64,000 nt of DNA from 66-474 sp035249175 (GTDB taxonomy: Bacteria > Pseudomonadota > Gammaproteobacteria > Xanthomonadales > Rhodanobacteraceae). The position numbers and the translations under genes were made by a program. Positions 36,359 through 45,012 of the stretch are shown piece after piece (within the stretch, counting starts at the first letter, position 1; every line of letters starts with the position of its first letter). The stretch lies in contig DATFGT010000045.1 of the NCBI GenBank assembly GCA_035249175.1, positions 38,142 through 102,141 on the forward strand. The letters are read 5' to 3'. Under the pieces are notes generated by a model, which saw only the letters and a list, made by a program, of their open reading frames with translations, searched no databases and was not told the DNA's origin.

Positions 36359-37855
36359 TCAGGCGCCCGCTTCGCGGTTCACGTACCAGATGGTCTTGAT
36401 CTCCTGATATTGGTCGAGCGCTTCGAGACCGTTGTCGCGCCCGCCGAAACCGGATTGCTTGTAACCACCGAATGGCGTGGTGATGTCGCCCTCGGAAAAT
36501 CCATTGATCGAAACGGTGCCTGCACGGATCGCGCGGGCCACGCGCTGCGCGCGGTGCACGTTTTCGGTGTAGATCGAAGCGGCAAGTCCGTAGTGGGTGT
36601 CATTGGCGAGGCGGATGGCTTCCTGCTCGCTTTCGAAGCCGGTGACAGCCAGCAGCGGTCCGAACACTTCCTCGCGGAACAAGCGCGTGTCGGGCCCGAC
36701 ATCGACATACACCGTCGGCTCGACGTACCAGCCGCTCAACAGGTCGCCGCGGACGCGGCCGCCGGTGACGCAACGCAGCCCGTCGGCTTTGGCCTGGGCG
36801 AGGAAACCCTTGACCTTTTCGAGGTGCGGGCGTTCCACCATCGGCCCCAGCCGCACCCCCGGTTCGCGCGGGTCGCCCAATTTCCAGCCCGCGAGGCCCG
36901 CGACGAGTTTCCCGACCAGTTCGTCTTTCACCTCGTTGGCGACCAGCAGGCGAGAACCGCAACTGCAGTTCTCGCTCATGTTCCAGAACGCGGCATTCAG
37001 GATGTCGGCGACCGCGGCGTCGATGTCGGCATCGGCGAAAACAACTTGCGGATTTTTCCCACCGCACTCGAGCACGATCTGCTTGAGATTGCTTTCGGCG
37101 GAGTACTTCAGGAAATAGCGTCCGACTTCGGTGGAGCCGGTGAACGACACCACGTCGACATCCATGTGCCGGCCGAGGGCTTCGCCCGCGTGTTCGCCGA
37201 GCCCGTTCACGACGATCAGCGCGCCTGCCGGAATGCCGGCCGCGTGCGCTAGCTCGGTCATGCGCACCGCGGAAAGCGGCGTCAGTTCGGCCGGCTTGAC
37301 GATCACGCTGTTGCCGGTGACGAGCGCCGGCCCGACTTTCCATGCATACATCTGCGCGGGGAAATTCCACGGCAATACCGCGCCGACCACGCCGACCGGT
37401 TCCTTGACGACAAGGCCGGTGGCATTCGCGCCGGTCGGCGCCACCTTGCCGTAGCACTTGTCGGCGGCCTCGGCATACCAGCGCAAGGTATCGATGGTGG
37501 CGGGGATGTCGGTGTTCTCGCACTCGTCAATCGGTTTGCCCGCGTCGATGCAGTCGAGTGCCGCGAGTTCTTCGGCATGTTCGGCCAACAGGTCACACCA
37601 CTTCAGCATCACGGCTTTGCGTTCGGCCGGGCTCTTGCGGCGCCAGTCGCCGGCATCGAAGCAGGCGCGGGCCGCTTGCACCGCGGCATCCACTTCGGCC
37701 TTGCCGCCCGCGCCCAGCGTGCCGATCACGCTGTCGTCGATCGGCGTGCGGTTTTCCAGCCCGTCGTCGTTGCCGTGAAAGCCGGGAATCAGTTGCGGGG
37801 CTTTCAATTCGCCGCGCGCGGCGCGTGCGAACACTTCCTGTTTGCCGAGTGCCAT
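36359..37855 (-). CDS. Aldehyde dehydrogenase, likely 2,5-dioxopentanoate (alpha-ketoglutaric semialdehyde) dehydrogenase
   Basis: A 498-residue NAD(P)-dependent aldehyde dehydrogenase. The nucleotide-binding stretch is VLPWNFPAQMYAWKVGPAL with SFTGSTEVGRYF; the general base glutamate is in VLECGGKNPQVVF, and the catalytic cysteine lies in SENCSCGSRLLV. In the hydroxyproline route this enzyme would oxidise alpha-ketoglutaric semialdehyde to 2-oxoglutarate, and the adjacent deaminase gene supports that. The ribosome site GAGGAGG overlaps the end of the deaminase gene, four bases away. A gamma-aminobutyraldehyde-type substrate is an alternative. Confidence 0.85.
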   Translation of the reverse strand: MALGKQEVFARAARGELKAPQLIPGFHGNDDGLENRTPIDDSVIGTLGAGGKAEVDAAVQAARACFDAGDWRRKSPAERKAVMLKWCDLLAEHAEELAALDCIDAGKPIDECENTDIPATIDTLRWYAEAADKCYGKVAPTGANATGLVVKEPVGVVGAVLPWNFPAQMYAWKVGPALVTGNSVIVKPAELTPLSAVRMTELAHAAGIPAGALIVVNGLGEHAGEALGRHMDVDVVSFTGSTEVGRYFLKYSAESNLKQIVLECGGKNPQVVFADADIDAAVADILNAAFWNMSENCSCGSRLLVANEVKDELVGKLVAGLAGWKLGDPREPGVRLGPMVERPHLEKVKGFLAQAKADGLRCVTGGRVRGDLLSGWYVEPTVYVDVGPDTRLFREEVFGPLLAVTGFESEQEAIRLANDTHYGLAASIYTENVHRAQRVARAIRAGTVSINGFSEGDITTPFGGYKQSGFGGRDNGLEALDQYQEIKTIWYVNREAGA

Positions 37856-37859
37856 GACC

Positions 37860-38729
37860 TCAACCTCCTCGCACCAGTTCGCGGAATGCCTGTTTGGCAG
37901 CCGCATCCAGCGGCGCCAGCGGCGGGCGCACGTCGCCGGCGTCCAGCGTGCCGTTGAGGCAACCGGCCTTGGCCTTCTGGTTGTAGTCGCCCGATTCCAT
38001 CGAATGCAGCGCCGGATACATCGCGCGCATCAATGCGCGCGCGCGGTCCCAGTCGCCGGAACGCGCGGCCTTGTGCAGCGCAACCTGTTCGCCGGGAAAC
38101 ACGTTGCCGGCGCCGGCGATCCAGCCCTTCGCGCCCCAGAAGAAAAAGTCCACGGGCTGGTCGTCGCAACCGCAGATCACTTCGAAGTCGGCGAACCCTG
38201 CCTGCAGCATCCGCAGCGCCTGGCTGAAGTTACCGCTCGACTCCTTGATCGCGACGATGTTCGGGTGAGCAGCCAGCGCGGCGACGGTGTCGAATTCGAC
38301 GTTGACGCCGGTGCGCGCGGGGAAGTTGTAGATGATGATCGGCAGCCCGCAGTGCTGCGCGGCGTATTCGAAGTGTGCGCGGATGCCGTCCTGGCTCGGC
38401 AAGCTGTAAGGCGGCGGCGACAGCAACAGGCAGTCGTAACCGATGGCCCTGGCTTCCGCCGCGCGTTCGACCGAGCGGCTCGGCGACATATCGCCAATGC
38501 CGGCGATCAGCTGCACGCGGCCGTCCGCCACGCGATGCACCGTCCTCAACACCTGCGTGCGCTCGCCGTCACTGAGCGCGTAGTACTCGCCGGTCGTGCC
38601 GCAGGCGGCGAGTCCGGCTACGCCCTTGTCGATCATCGCCTCGACCAGCGTTTCAAGCTTCGGCTGGTCGACCGCTCCGTCGCGATCGAACGGCGTAACC
38701 AGGGGAACATAGATGCCATCAAACTTCAT
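37860..38729 (-). CDS. DapA-family lyase, likely 1-pyrroline-4-hydroxy-2-carboxylate deaminase
   Basis: A 289-residue TIM-barrel protein of the dihydrodipicolinate synthase family. Features: GIYVPLVTPFDRDGAVD at the start, CGTTGEYYALSDGER (about 43-57), the tyrosine in PIIIYNFPARTG (about 134) and the Schiff-base lysine in NIVAIKESSGN (about 163). In hydroxyproline catabolism this enzyme deaminates 1-pyrroline-4-hydroxy-2-carboxylate to alpha-ketoglutaric semialdehyde, and its place between the dehydrogenase and aldehyde dehydrogenase genes fits. A GGAGAA ribosome site supports the start. Confidence 0.87.
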   Translation of the reverse strand: MKFDGIYVPLVTPFDRDGAVDQPKLETLVEAMIDKGVAGLAACGTTGEYYALSDGERTQVLRTVHRVADGRVQLIAGIGDMSPSRSVERAAEARAIGYDCLLLSPPPYSLPSQDGIRAHFEYAAQHCGLPIIIYNFPARTGVNVEFDTVAALAAHPNIVAIKESSGNFSQALRMLQAGFADFEVICGCDDQPVDFFFWGAKGWIAGAGNVFPGEQVALHKAARSGDWDRARALMRAMYPALHSMESGDYNQKAKAGCLNGTLDAGDVRPPLAPLDAAAKQAFRELVRGG

Positions 38730-38792
38730 GGGTTTTCTCCAAACATTCCCATGCGCGGACAACTTGTGCACGCAACCTCGCCAGGCACGCGA

Positions 38793-40088
38793 TCACGACG
38801 TGGCATCCGCAATGCCGCCGGCCAAAGCTGCGTCGGCAGCAGCCAGCGTTGCCAGCCGTGCAGGAAAAAGCGGCTGGCGCGGGTGACCATGCCACGCCCA
38901 GCCCTTGAGTTCGGCCAGGGCCGCGCCGCAGATGCGCCCATGGCAAGCACCCATCCCGCACCGAGTGGCCAGCTTGGCCGAGCGTGCGTCCTCGAAGGGG
39001 CGCAATTCGCCCAGCGTCACGTCTTCGCAACGGCATGCGATGGTGGAATCGTCCGCCAGTGCGCGCGTGCGTGGGCCTGGCGAGAAGGTTTTCTCGGCGG
39101 CCTCGGCAAAACGCCGCGCGTGGTCGCGTGCAGCGATCAATCCATGCGCAGCCGCTTCGTCGCCCGCAGCGGCGTGCCCCGCGATCGCGCCTTCGATGCT
39201 GGCTGTCTGCATGCCGCCGATGCCGCACGCTTCGCCGGCGGCGAGTACGCCCTCGACGTTCGTGCGCTGCAGCGCATCCACGCGCACCGCGGGATGCCGT
39301 GCATCGGTGAGCGCGCAGCCGAGCAGGCGCGCAAGGCCGGTTTCGGGCACGAGTCCGAACCCGGCCGCGAGCTGATCGCACTCGATGCGTGCGATCTCGC
39401 CGTCGTGATCGATCTCGACCGCCTGCAGGTGGCCATCGCCCAGCGCGCGGCGCACCACCGCACCGTAACGGATTGGCACGCCGGCCAATTTCGCGCGCAA
39501 AGCAGCCGCTTGCACCAGTTTGTCCGGCCAACGCCACAAGCCATACGCGAAAGCGTGCACGTCCTTGCGCGCAGCCTGTTCGACGATCGCCAGTACGCGC
39601 GCGCCGCGTGCGCGCAGCGTCGCCGCCGCGGCGAGCAACAGGGGTCCGCTTCCGGCCACCACCACGCGCCGCCCGTCGACGGGCCAGCCCTGTTTCACCA
39701 GCGCCTGCGAGCCACCCGCGCCGGTGACGCCCGGCAACGTCCAGCCGGGGAAAGGCAGAAACAGTTCGCGCGCGCCGGTGGCGAGCACCAGCCGGTCCCA
39801 GTGGAACTCACGCGCGTGCAGCGCATCCTCGGCCCGCAGTGAACACGCGGACACATCCGCGTCGACCACGCGCATGCCATGGCACCATCTCACCGACGCA
39901 ATACGCCGCAATGCGCGCCGCGCACGGTGGGGTGCACGATGCGCGATGTCGTGCCGCCACACCTGTCCGCCCGGGTGCGCTTGCGCATCCAGCATCGTCA
40001 CGTTCGTACCATGCGCAGCGGCGGCTTCCGCCGCAGCGAGGCCCGCTGGTCCGGCACCGACCACCAGCACGTCGCGGCGTTCAGTCAT
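38793..40088 (-). CDS. FAD-dependent D-hydroxyproline dehydrogenase, alpha (HcnB-like) subunit
   Basis: A 431-residue pyridine-nucleotide-disulfide-type oxidoreductase. The FAD-binding motif is VLVVGAGPAGLAAAEAA (residues 7-23), a second Rossmann motif is VVVAGSGPLLLAAAATL (about 145), and the C-terminal region carries a Cys-rich [2Fe-2S] site, CRCEDVTLGEL with TRCGMGACHGRICG. This is the layout of HcnB/OoxA-type subunits of three-part amine dehydrogenases. Its ATG overlaps the end of the small iron-sulfur gene by eight bases. Probably oxidises cis-4-hydroxy-D-proline with its two partner subunits. Confidence 0.87.
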   Translation of the reverse strand: MTERRDVLVVGAGPAGLAAAEAAAAHGTNVTMLDAQAHPGGQVWRHDIAHRAPHRARRALRRIASVRWCHGMRVVDADVSACSLRAEDALHAREFHWDRLVLATGARELFLPFPGWTLPGVTGAGGSQALVKQGWPVDGRRVVVAGSGPLLLAAAATLRARGARVLAIVEQAARKDVHAFAYGLWRWPDKLVQAAALRAKLAGVPIRYGAVVRRALGDGHLQAVEIDHDGEIARIECDQLAAGFGLVPETGLARLLGCALTDARHPAVRVDALQRTNVEGVLAAGEACGIGGMQTASIEGAIAGHAAAGDEAAAHGLIAARDHARRFAEAAEKTFSPGPRTRALADDSTIACRCEDVTLGELRPFEDARSAKLATRCGMGACHGRICGAALAELKGWAWHGHPRQPLFPARLATLAAADAALAGGIADATS

Positions 40089-40326
40089 CGGTGCGCACCT
40101 GCATGCCTTCGCGCGCCGACGTCATGCACGCAAGCACGTGTGCGTCGCCGTCGATCGTCACCCGGCATTCGAAGCACACGCCCATGCCGCACAACGGTGC
40201 GCGGGGTTCGCCGCTGCGGGAACGCCGAAACCACTGCGTCACATGCGCGATCGCGGCCGCGACATTGGCGCCGTCCGGCACCTCGACAGCGGCGCCATTC
40301 ACCCGCAGGCGCACGATCGCGTTCAT
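40081..40326 (-). CDS. (2Fe-2S)-binding small subunit (HcnA-like) of the D-hydroxyproline dehydrogenase
   Basis: An 81-residue ferredoxin-fold subunit. The plant-type [2Fe-2S] ligands are seen in CGMGVCFEC and the final cysteine in VLACMTSAREG. It starts IVRLRVNGAAVEVPDGANVAAA, the beta-grasp first strands. It sits between the two FAD-subunit genes, overlapping the upstream one by four bases (ATGA) and the downstream one by eight, so the three proteins are probably made in a fixed ratio and pass electrons from the substrate flavin outward. Confidence 0.9.
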   Translation of the reverse strand: MNAIVRLRVNGAAVEVPDGANVAAAIAHVTQWFRRSRSGEPRAPLCGMGVCFECRVTIDGDAHVLACMTSAREGMQVRTDD

Positions 40327-41423
40327 GCCGGGCTCCGCAGTGGCGCATACGGCACGGAATCGATCCGCGGCGAACGACCGAGGAACAGATCCGCGAACAA
40401 CTGCGCGGTGCCCAGCGCCGTGGTGACGCCCAGGCCCTCGTGGCCTGCCGCGACCCACACGCCACGGCGCGACGGCAGCGCGCCGATGTATGGCAAGCCG
40501 TCGGGTGTGGCCGGACGGAAGCCCGTCCACGCGCGCAGTGCCTTGAGGCGCGGCAGTTCCGGCAGGAATCGAAAGCAGCGTCGCAACATGCGCGCCAGCA
40601 GCGAGACTGCGACCTGCGCGCTGATGGGTCCGAATTCCCGCGACGAACCGATCAACAACTGCCCACCCGGACGCGGCTGCACGTTGCACGCCACCGCTTC
40701 GCCGGCGTTGCCGTGTGCGCTCGCGGCGTAACCGGTTTCGACAACCTGGTGACGCAACCAGCCCGGATAGCGGTCGGTGATGACCAGGTGCCCGCGCCGC
40801 GGGCGCAGCGCCAGTTCCGGCAACAGCGCGGACGTGTCGCAACCGCACGCGACCAGCACCGGGCCATGCAAGTGCGCGCCGTCGTCCAGCCGCACGCCAT
40901 TGTTTTCCAGCGCGACAACCTTGCGCCCTTGATGCAACGTGCCGCCGAGCATCCCGACGCGATCCAACATCGTGCGGGCGATGCCTGGCGGATATACCAC
41001 CGCTTCGCCGGGCACGCGCAGGCCAGCCAGAAGGTCATGCGCCAGTGCGGGCTCGGCTTCACGCAATGCCGCAGCGTCCAGCCATTCGGCGGCGATGCCC
41101 GCCGCGTCGAAGCGGGCGGCCTTGCCATGCAACGTCTGCATCCCCGCATCGTCGTCGGCCACCCACAGCGTGCCGCAACGATGGAATTCGGCCTCGGGCC
41201 GCTCCGCGTAGGCTTCCCACAAGCGCAACGAGTCGCGCGCCAGCGCAAATTCGGCCGGAACCTCGTCGAGCGCGACAAGATGGCCCATCCCTGCGGCCGT
41301 CGCGCCACCGCCGATCACACCGGGTTCGACCACCGCGACACGCAAGCCGGCCTCGGCCGCCGCCTGTGCGCAGGCGGCACCGATGATGCCGGCCCCGGCG
41401 ACGATCAGATCGTGCGATCGCAT
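40323..41423 (-). CDS. FAD-dependent D-hydroxyproline dehydrogenase, beta (HcnC/DAO-like) subunit
   Basis: A 366-residue D-amino-acid-oxidase-type flavoprotein. It begins HDLIVAGAGIIGAACAQAAAE, the FAD dinucleotide motif, and ends with GFRPATPDGLPYIGALPSRR and WVAAGHEGLGVTTALGTA, the usual C-terminal FAD contacts of the DAO family. It is the likely catalytic subunit acting on cis-4-hydroxy-D-proline. Its start overlaps the end of the epimerase gene by 19 bases, and its stop overlaps the iron-sulfur gene by four, showing tight operon structure. Confidence 0.87.
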   Translation of the reverse strand: MRSHDLIVAGAGIIGAACAQAAAEAGLRVAVVEPGVIGGGATAAGMGHLVALDEVPAEFALARDSLRLWEAYAERPEAEFHRCGTLWVADDDAGMQTLHGKAARFDAAGIAAEWLDAAALREAEPALAHDLLAGLRVPGEAVVYPPGIARTMLDRVGMLGGTLHQGRKVVALENNGVRLDDGAHLHGPVLVACGCDTSALLPELALRPRRGHLVITDRYPGWLRHQVVETGYAASAHGNAGEAVACNVQPRPGGQLLIGSSREFGPISAQVAVSLLARMLRRCFRFLPELPRLKALRAWTGFRPATPDGLPYIGALPSRRGVWVAAGHEGLGVTTALGTAQLFADLFLGRSPRIDSVPYAPLRSPA

Positions 41424-42367
41424 GGCCTGTCTCCGCCTATGCCCCACACGAAGGGATCGTCGGGGTCGAGCAGCAAGGTCGCTTCGCCGGTGATCCAGGC
41501 GCTGCCGGTGATCCGCGGCAGCACGCCGCGTGTACCGCGCGCGTAGCTGGCGTCGAACGCGCTGCCCAGGATGCCCATCTGCCGCCACGTCTTGCCCGGC
41601 GGCAACTCGCCATTGGCGGCCAGGCACGCGAGCTTGGCGCTGGTGCCGGTACCGCACGGCGAACGGTCGTAAGCCAGGCCCGGGCACAACACGAAGTTGC
41701 GGGAATCGGCGCCGCCGTCGCCCGGATGCACATTCACCTCGACGTGGTCTATGCGCGCGCCATTTTCGCCTGTGACACCTTGCGCTTCCAGCGCGCGACC
41801 GATCGCTTCGGTATAAGCGGTCAGCGCACGGATTTGCCCGAACTCGACGGGCACGGGGCTTTCCCCGGTGATGAAAAACCAGTTGCCACCCCAGGCGATG
41901 TCGCCACGCACGCTGCCAACGCCCGGCACCTCCACCGCGACATTCGCCGCATGCCGCCAGCTCTCCACGTTGCTGACCGTGACGCGCAAATCCTCGTGCA
42001 GGGTTACGCCAACCACGCCGACGGGCGTCTCGATGCGGTGCTCACCGGGCGCAATCCGGCCCAGGTGCGCGAGCGTGCGCGCCACGCCGATGGTGCCGTG
42101 GCCGCACATCCCCAGCGTGCCGACGTTGTTGAAGAAGATCACCCCGGCGCAACAACCGGGTTCCGTCGGCGGTGTCAGCAAGGCGCCAACCATCGTGTCC
42201 GAACCGCGCGGTTCGCAGGCGACGGCTGAACGCCAGCGGCCGAATCGTCCATCCAGCAGTTCGCGACGCATCGCCAGCGGCCCATTACCCACGTCTGGAA
42301 AACCATCGAGCACGACGCGGGTGGGTTCGCCGGCGGTGTGCGAATCGGTGACGTGCAGGGTTTGCAT
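41405..42367 (-). CDS. lhpA: 4-hydroxyproline 2-epimerase (proline racemase family)
   Basis: A 320-residue cofactor-independent epimerase that inverts C2 of trans-4-hydroxy-L-proline to give cis-4-hydroxy-D-proline. Both catalytic cysteines are present: MCGHGTIG (about residue 90) and DRSPCGTGTSAK (about 240). The second cysteine distinguishes it from dehydratase relatives, where it is Thr. Start MQTLHVTDSHTAGEPTRVV is standard; GAGGAG lies nine bases before the ATG. It is the first gene of the leftward hydroxyproline operon, divergent from the PAS-AraC regulator. Confidence 0.9.
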   Translation of the reverse strand: MQTLHVTDSHTAGEPTRVVLDGFPDVGNGPLAMRRELLDGRFGRWRSAVACEPRGSDTMVGALLTPPTEPGCCAGVIFFNNVGTLGMCGHGTIGVARTLAHLGRIAPGEHRIETPVGVVGVTLHEDLRVTVSNVESWRHAANVAVEVPGVGSVRGDIAWGGNWFFITGESPVPVEFGQIRALTAYTEAIGRALEAQGVTGENGARIDHVEVNVHPGDGGADSRNFVLCPGLAYDRSPCGTGTSAKLACLAANGELPPGKTWRQMGILGSAFDASYARGTRGVLPRITGSAWITGEATLLLDPDDPFVWGIGGDRPCDRTI

Positions 42368-42456
42368 GCTCTGACGTCTCCTCAAACTCGGTCGAGATGC
42401 GCGTGGCCCTCACATCCAGCTGCCAGTCTGGGCTCCCGGTGCACGCCCGTCTTGTC

Positions 42457-42500
42457 CACGATGCACCGATTCGATGCGGAAATCGGCACAATGGCAGGAC
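42457..42500. promoter_or_regulatory. Divergent control region with CCGATT/AATCGG inverted repeat
   Basis: Between the epimerase gene and the AraC-type regulator, CCGATT (near 42467) and AATCGG (near 42481) form an inverted repeat separated by about eight bases. It is a candidate binding site for the adjacent regulator. No clear -35/-10 pair is visible for either gene. Confidence 0.35.
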
Positions 42501-42521
42501 TGAACGGAAAGCAGGCCCAAC

Positions 42522-43229
42522 TTGCGCGATCCCCTGATTTCAGCCGCGGAACTCGAACGCCTGTTCGACGCGTTGCCCGATGTGGTGTTCTTCGTCAAGA
42601 ATCGCGCCGGCTGCTATACCCACGTCAACCGCACCCTGTTGCGCCGGCTGGGGCTGCGCCGACGCACCGAGGTGATCGGCCGGCATGTCGCGGAACTGTT
42701 CCCCGAGCCGTTGGGCGTGCGTTTCGCCGCCCAGGACAAGCAGGTATTGGCCGCCGGCCGGAGCATCGAGAACCACCTTGAAGTGCACTTGTTTCCCGAC
42801 CGCGCGCCCGGCTGGTGCCTGACCTGCAAATATCCGTTGCGCCGCCGTGACGAAGTGATCGGCGTGGTCGGCATCTCGCGCGACCTGGGCCGCCCGGACG
42901 AACGCCACCCGATCTACGACCGACTGATGCGCGTGGTCGAACACCTCGAGGCACACTATGCGGAGCCCGTGCAAGTGGAAACGCTGGCCGCGCTCGCGGA
43001 TGTGTCGGTCGCGCAACTGGAACGCCATTGCCAGCGGGTGTTCCAGCTCAATCCAGGCCAGATGCTGACCAAGTTGCGCATCGATGCCGCGATGCGGCTG
43101 TTGCGCGAACAGGGCTCGATCGCGGCGATCGGACAGGCCTGCGGCTACAGCGACCAGAGCGCGTTCACGCGCCGGTTTCGCAAGCTGACGGGTCTCACCC
43201 CGGGCCAGTACCGCGCACTACGGGGTTGA
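42522..43229 (+). CDS. AraC-family regulator with N-terminal PAS domain
   Basis: A 235-residue regulator. Residues 10-125 are a PAS-type sensor (RLFDALPDVVFFVKNRAGCYTHVN, then GVVGISRDLGR). Residues 135-235 are the AraC DNA-binding domain with its two helix-turn-helices (VETLAALADVSVAQLERHCQ and IGQACGYSDQSAFTRRFRKLTGLTPGQYR). The frame is closed by a stop at 42501, so translation must start at the TTG at 42522. It is divergent from the hydroxyproline operon and is its likely activator, with the PAS domain perhaps sensing a pathway metabolite. Confidence 0.87.
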   Translation: MRDPLISAAELERLFDALPDVVFFVKNRAGCYTHVNRTLLRRLGLRRRTEVIGRHVAELFPEPLGVRFAAQDKQVLAAGRSIENHLEVHLFPDRAPGWCLTCKYPLRRRDEVIGVVGISRDLGRPDERHPIYDRLMRVVEHLEAHYAEPVQVETLAALADVSVAQLERHCQRVFQLNPGQMLTKLRIDAAMRLLREQGSIAAIGQACGYSDQSAFTRRFRKLTGLTPGQYRALRG

Positions 43230-43264
43230 GGTGCGCGGCGCCGATTCGGTGCCACGGGAAGCCG

Positions 43265-43957
43265 TCATTCGATGCGCTGGCGCGCCACGCCCGCGTGGGC
43301 GAGATAGGCGTCGAGACCGCGTTCGCGTGTCTCGATGAAGATTTCACCCGTGGCGATGAATTGCATGCGGTCGGGACGAAAATTGCGGAAGCCCACGCGC
43401 AGCCGGCACCACGCGCCGAGCGTCCAGACCGCGCCCCAGCACGCAAGACAAAGCGGTTCGACCTCGCGCGTGCTGGTGGTGCCATCCGCGTCGCAATATT
43501 CCAGCTTCAGCACGCGCCGCGACTCGATGGCTTCGTGCAACGCGTCCACCATGCCGGATTTCGCTTCATACCAGCGCTGCGGCACGAACACGCGCGAGCG
43601 CTCGGCGCGACCGCGCAATTCCGCAGGCAACACGGCATCGATCTTCAGCATCGCCGATTGCGCGCCATGTGCCAGCCGCTTGCCTGCGAACGCGCGCACG
43701 AAACGCGTGCCCACCACCAGCGATTCCAGTTCTTCGGCGGTGAACATCAGCGGTGGGATGTCCGAACCCTTGCGCAGCAGGTAACCGACGCCGGCTTCGC
43801 CCTCGATCGCCACGCCCGAGGTTTGCAGGTCCGCGACGTCGCGGTAAACCGTGCGCAGCGATACAGCCAGGCTGTCGGCAAGCCGCCGCGCCGGCAGCGC
43901 GGTGCGGCGACCCTGCAGGGCGTGGATGATAAGGAACAAACGATCGGCGCGACGCAT
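43265..43957 (-). CDS. HTH/WYL-domain transcriptional regulator (YafY/DeoR-like)
   Basis: A 230-residue regulator. Residues 1-55 are a winged helix (RADRLFLIIHALQGRRTALPARRLADSLAVSLRTVYRDVADL), followed by a WYL domain from about 130 to 215, with EAIESRRVLKLEYCDADG as its first strand; the WYL-type residues appear as LACWGAVWTLGAWCRLR. WYL proteins often sense ligands or nucleotides. Target genes are unknown; the neighbours are small, unrelated genes. Start MRRADRLF is chosen because the preceding 13 codons are not family-like. Confidence 0.87.
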   Translation of the reverse strand: MRRADRLFLIIHALQGRRTALPARRLADSLAVSLRTVYRDVADLQTSGVAIEGEAGVGYLLRKGSDIPPLMFTAEELESLVVGTRFVRAFAGKRLAHGAQSAMLKIDAVLPAELRGRAERSRVFVPQRWYEAKSGMVDALHEAIESRRVLKLEYCDADGTTSTREVEPLCLACWGAVWTLGAWCRLRVGFRNFRPDRMQFIATGEIFIETRERGLDAYLAHAGVARQRIE

Positions 43958-44049
43958 CCGCACATCATCACCGATCACCCCTCGAACGGCCAGCAACGGT
44001 CTTTTCCCGCCGCGCAGGGAGGGAGATGGCGGTCGGCTGCAATGAATAA

Positions 44050-44409
44050 CTAGGCTTCAACCTCGGACCAAACGGCAAACTCGTTGCCACTTGGTTCGAT
44101 GAAGTGAAACCTGCGTCCACCTGGAAATGAAAAGACAGGCTTCACGATCTCTCCGCCGGCCGCCGCGACCCTGTCCAGCGTAGCCTCCAGATTCTCGCTG
44201 TGGAAAATGACCAGGGCGCTGCCTTGATCAGTGCGTGCGGCCAACTCCGACTTGAAGAAGCCGCCGTCGAGTCCTTCGCCCGAGAAAGCTGCGTAGTCAG
44301 GGCCATAGTCTTCGAATGACCATCCAAAGACCTGTTGAAAGAAACGTTTTGTTTCTGCCAAATCGCGCGCAGGATATTCGACGTAGTTGATTGTTTCGTG
44401 TGTTGGCAT
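44050..44409 (-). CDS. VOC family (glyoxalase/bleomycin-resistance-like) protein
   Basis: A 119-residue vicinal-oxygen-chelate fold protein. Typical opening NYVEYPARDLAETKRFFQQVFGWSFEDYGPDYAAF and closing VFSFPGGRRFHFIEPSGNEFAVWSE fit the two beta-alpha-beta repeats. Metal ligands are partly visible (histidine in ETINYVEY is replaced, glutamate in SEVEA near the end). Substrate unknown. It starts exactly where the upstream TfoX-like gene ends (44410), so the two are likely cotranscribed. Confidence 0.87.
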   Translation of the reverse strand: MPTHETINYVEYPARDLAETKRFFQQVFGWSFEDYGPDYAAFSGEGLDGGFFKSELAARTDQGSALVIFHSENLEATLDRVAAAGGEIVKPVFSFPGGRRFHFIEPSGNEFAVWSEVEA

Positions 44410-44745
44410 CTATGTCTTCCTCTTTTTTGGCGCCTTTGCCTTCGGCGCAGGCAAAGCCTTTTCGGTTGCAAGCAACAGCTTGCGCAGTTGCTCTGGCTCA
44501 TCCAGCAGTGCGTCCGCTGCAACGTGCGGTTTTGCACCGGAATACGGCGAACTCCGAGCAAGACTTGCAGTAAGCGTATCGGTTGCGGCCACCGGCTTGA
44601 CAAACAAGCTGTTATCGCAAGCGAGCGCGACAAGCTTGCCGCCAAGGTACAGCGCGTATTCGCCAAACATCTTTTTGTACGTGAGACGATCACTCAACTG
44701 CGCTTGATCGGCAACGTATTCAACAAAAGACAAGCCGGTGGCCAT
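44410..44745 (-). CDS. TfoX/Sxy N-terminal domain protein
   Basis: A 111-residue protein with the TfoX N-terminal fold only (LSFVEYVADQAQLSDRLTYKKMFGEYALYLGGKLVALACDNSLFVK). The tail is Lys/Ala/Pro-rich. In Haemophilus the full-length TfoX/Sxy regulates competence, but short single-domain forms are common and their role is unclear. A GAGGGA ribosome site precedes the chosen ATG; the frame continues upstream into a dispersed repeat and is not used. Confidence 0.85.
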   Translation of the reverse strand: MATGLSFVEYVADQAQLSDRLTYKKMFGEYALYLGGKLVALACDNSLFVKPVAATDTLTASLARSSPYSGAKPHVAADALLDEPEQLRKLLLATEKALPAPKAKAPKKRKT

Positions 44746-44830
44746 TGCTTCCCTCAGCCCGATTCGCGCTACATGCCAGCTGACGACTTTTATCTCGTCA
44801 ATCCGGGCCGCCTGCGGCTTCATCGCAGGC

Positions 44831-44918
44831 GAACCCGGAATCCATGGTGCCGTCTGGCAAAGATCAAGATGGATTCCGGGTTCCGCCCGCAAGCAGCGCG
44901 GGCGGGTCCCGGAATGAC
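44831..44918. repeat. Dispersed GATTCCGGG/CCCGGAATGAC repeat
   Basis: Starts GAACCCGGAATCCATGG, then AAGATGGATTCCGGGTTCCGCCCGC and its partner GCGGGCGGGTCCCGGAATGAC, giving a stem around CCCGC-AAGCAGC-GCGGG. It lies in the 267-base gap between the TfoX-like gene and the GST gene; no other gene-like signal is seen there. Confidence 0.7.
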
Positions 44919-45012
44919 GACAATTCTTGGCTCACATGCGACGCTAATCAGGTCCCTCAACTTGCAGGATGGCTTCCCCTGAGACCTGACACACTCCTTC
45001 ACGCCAGCTGTT

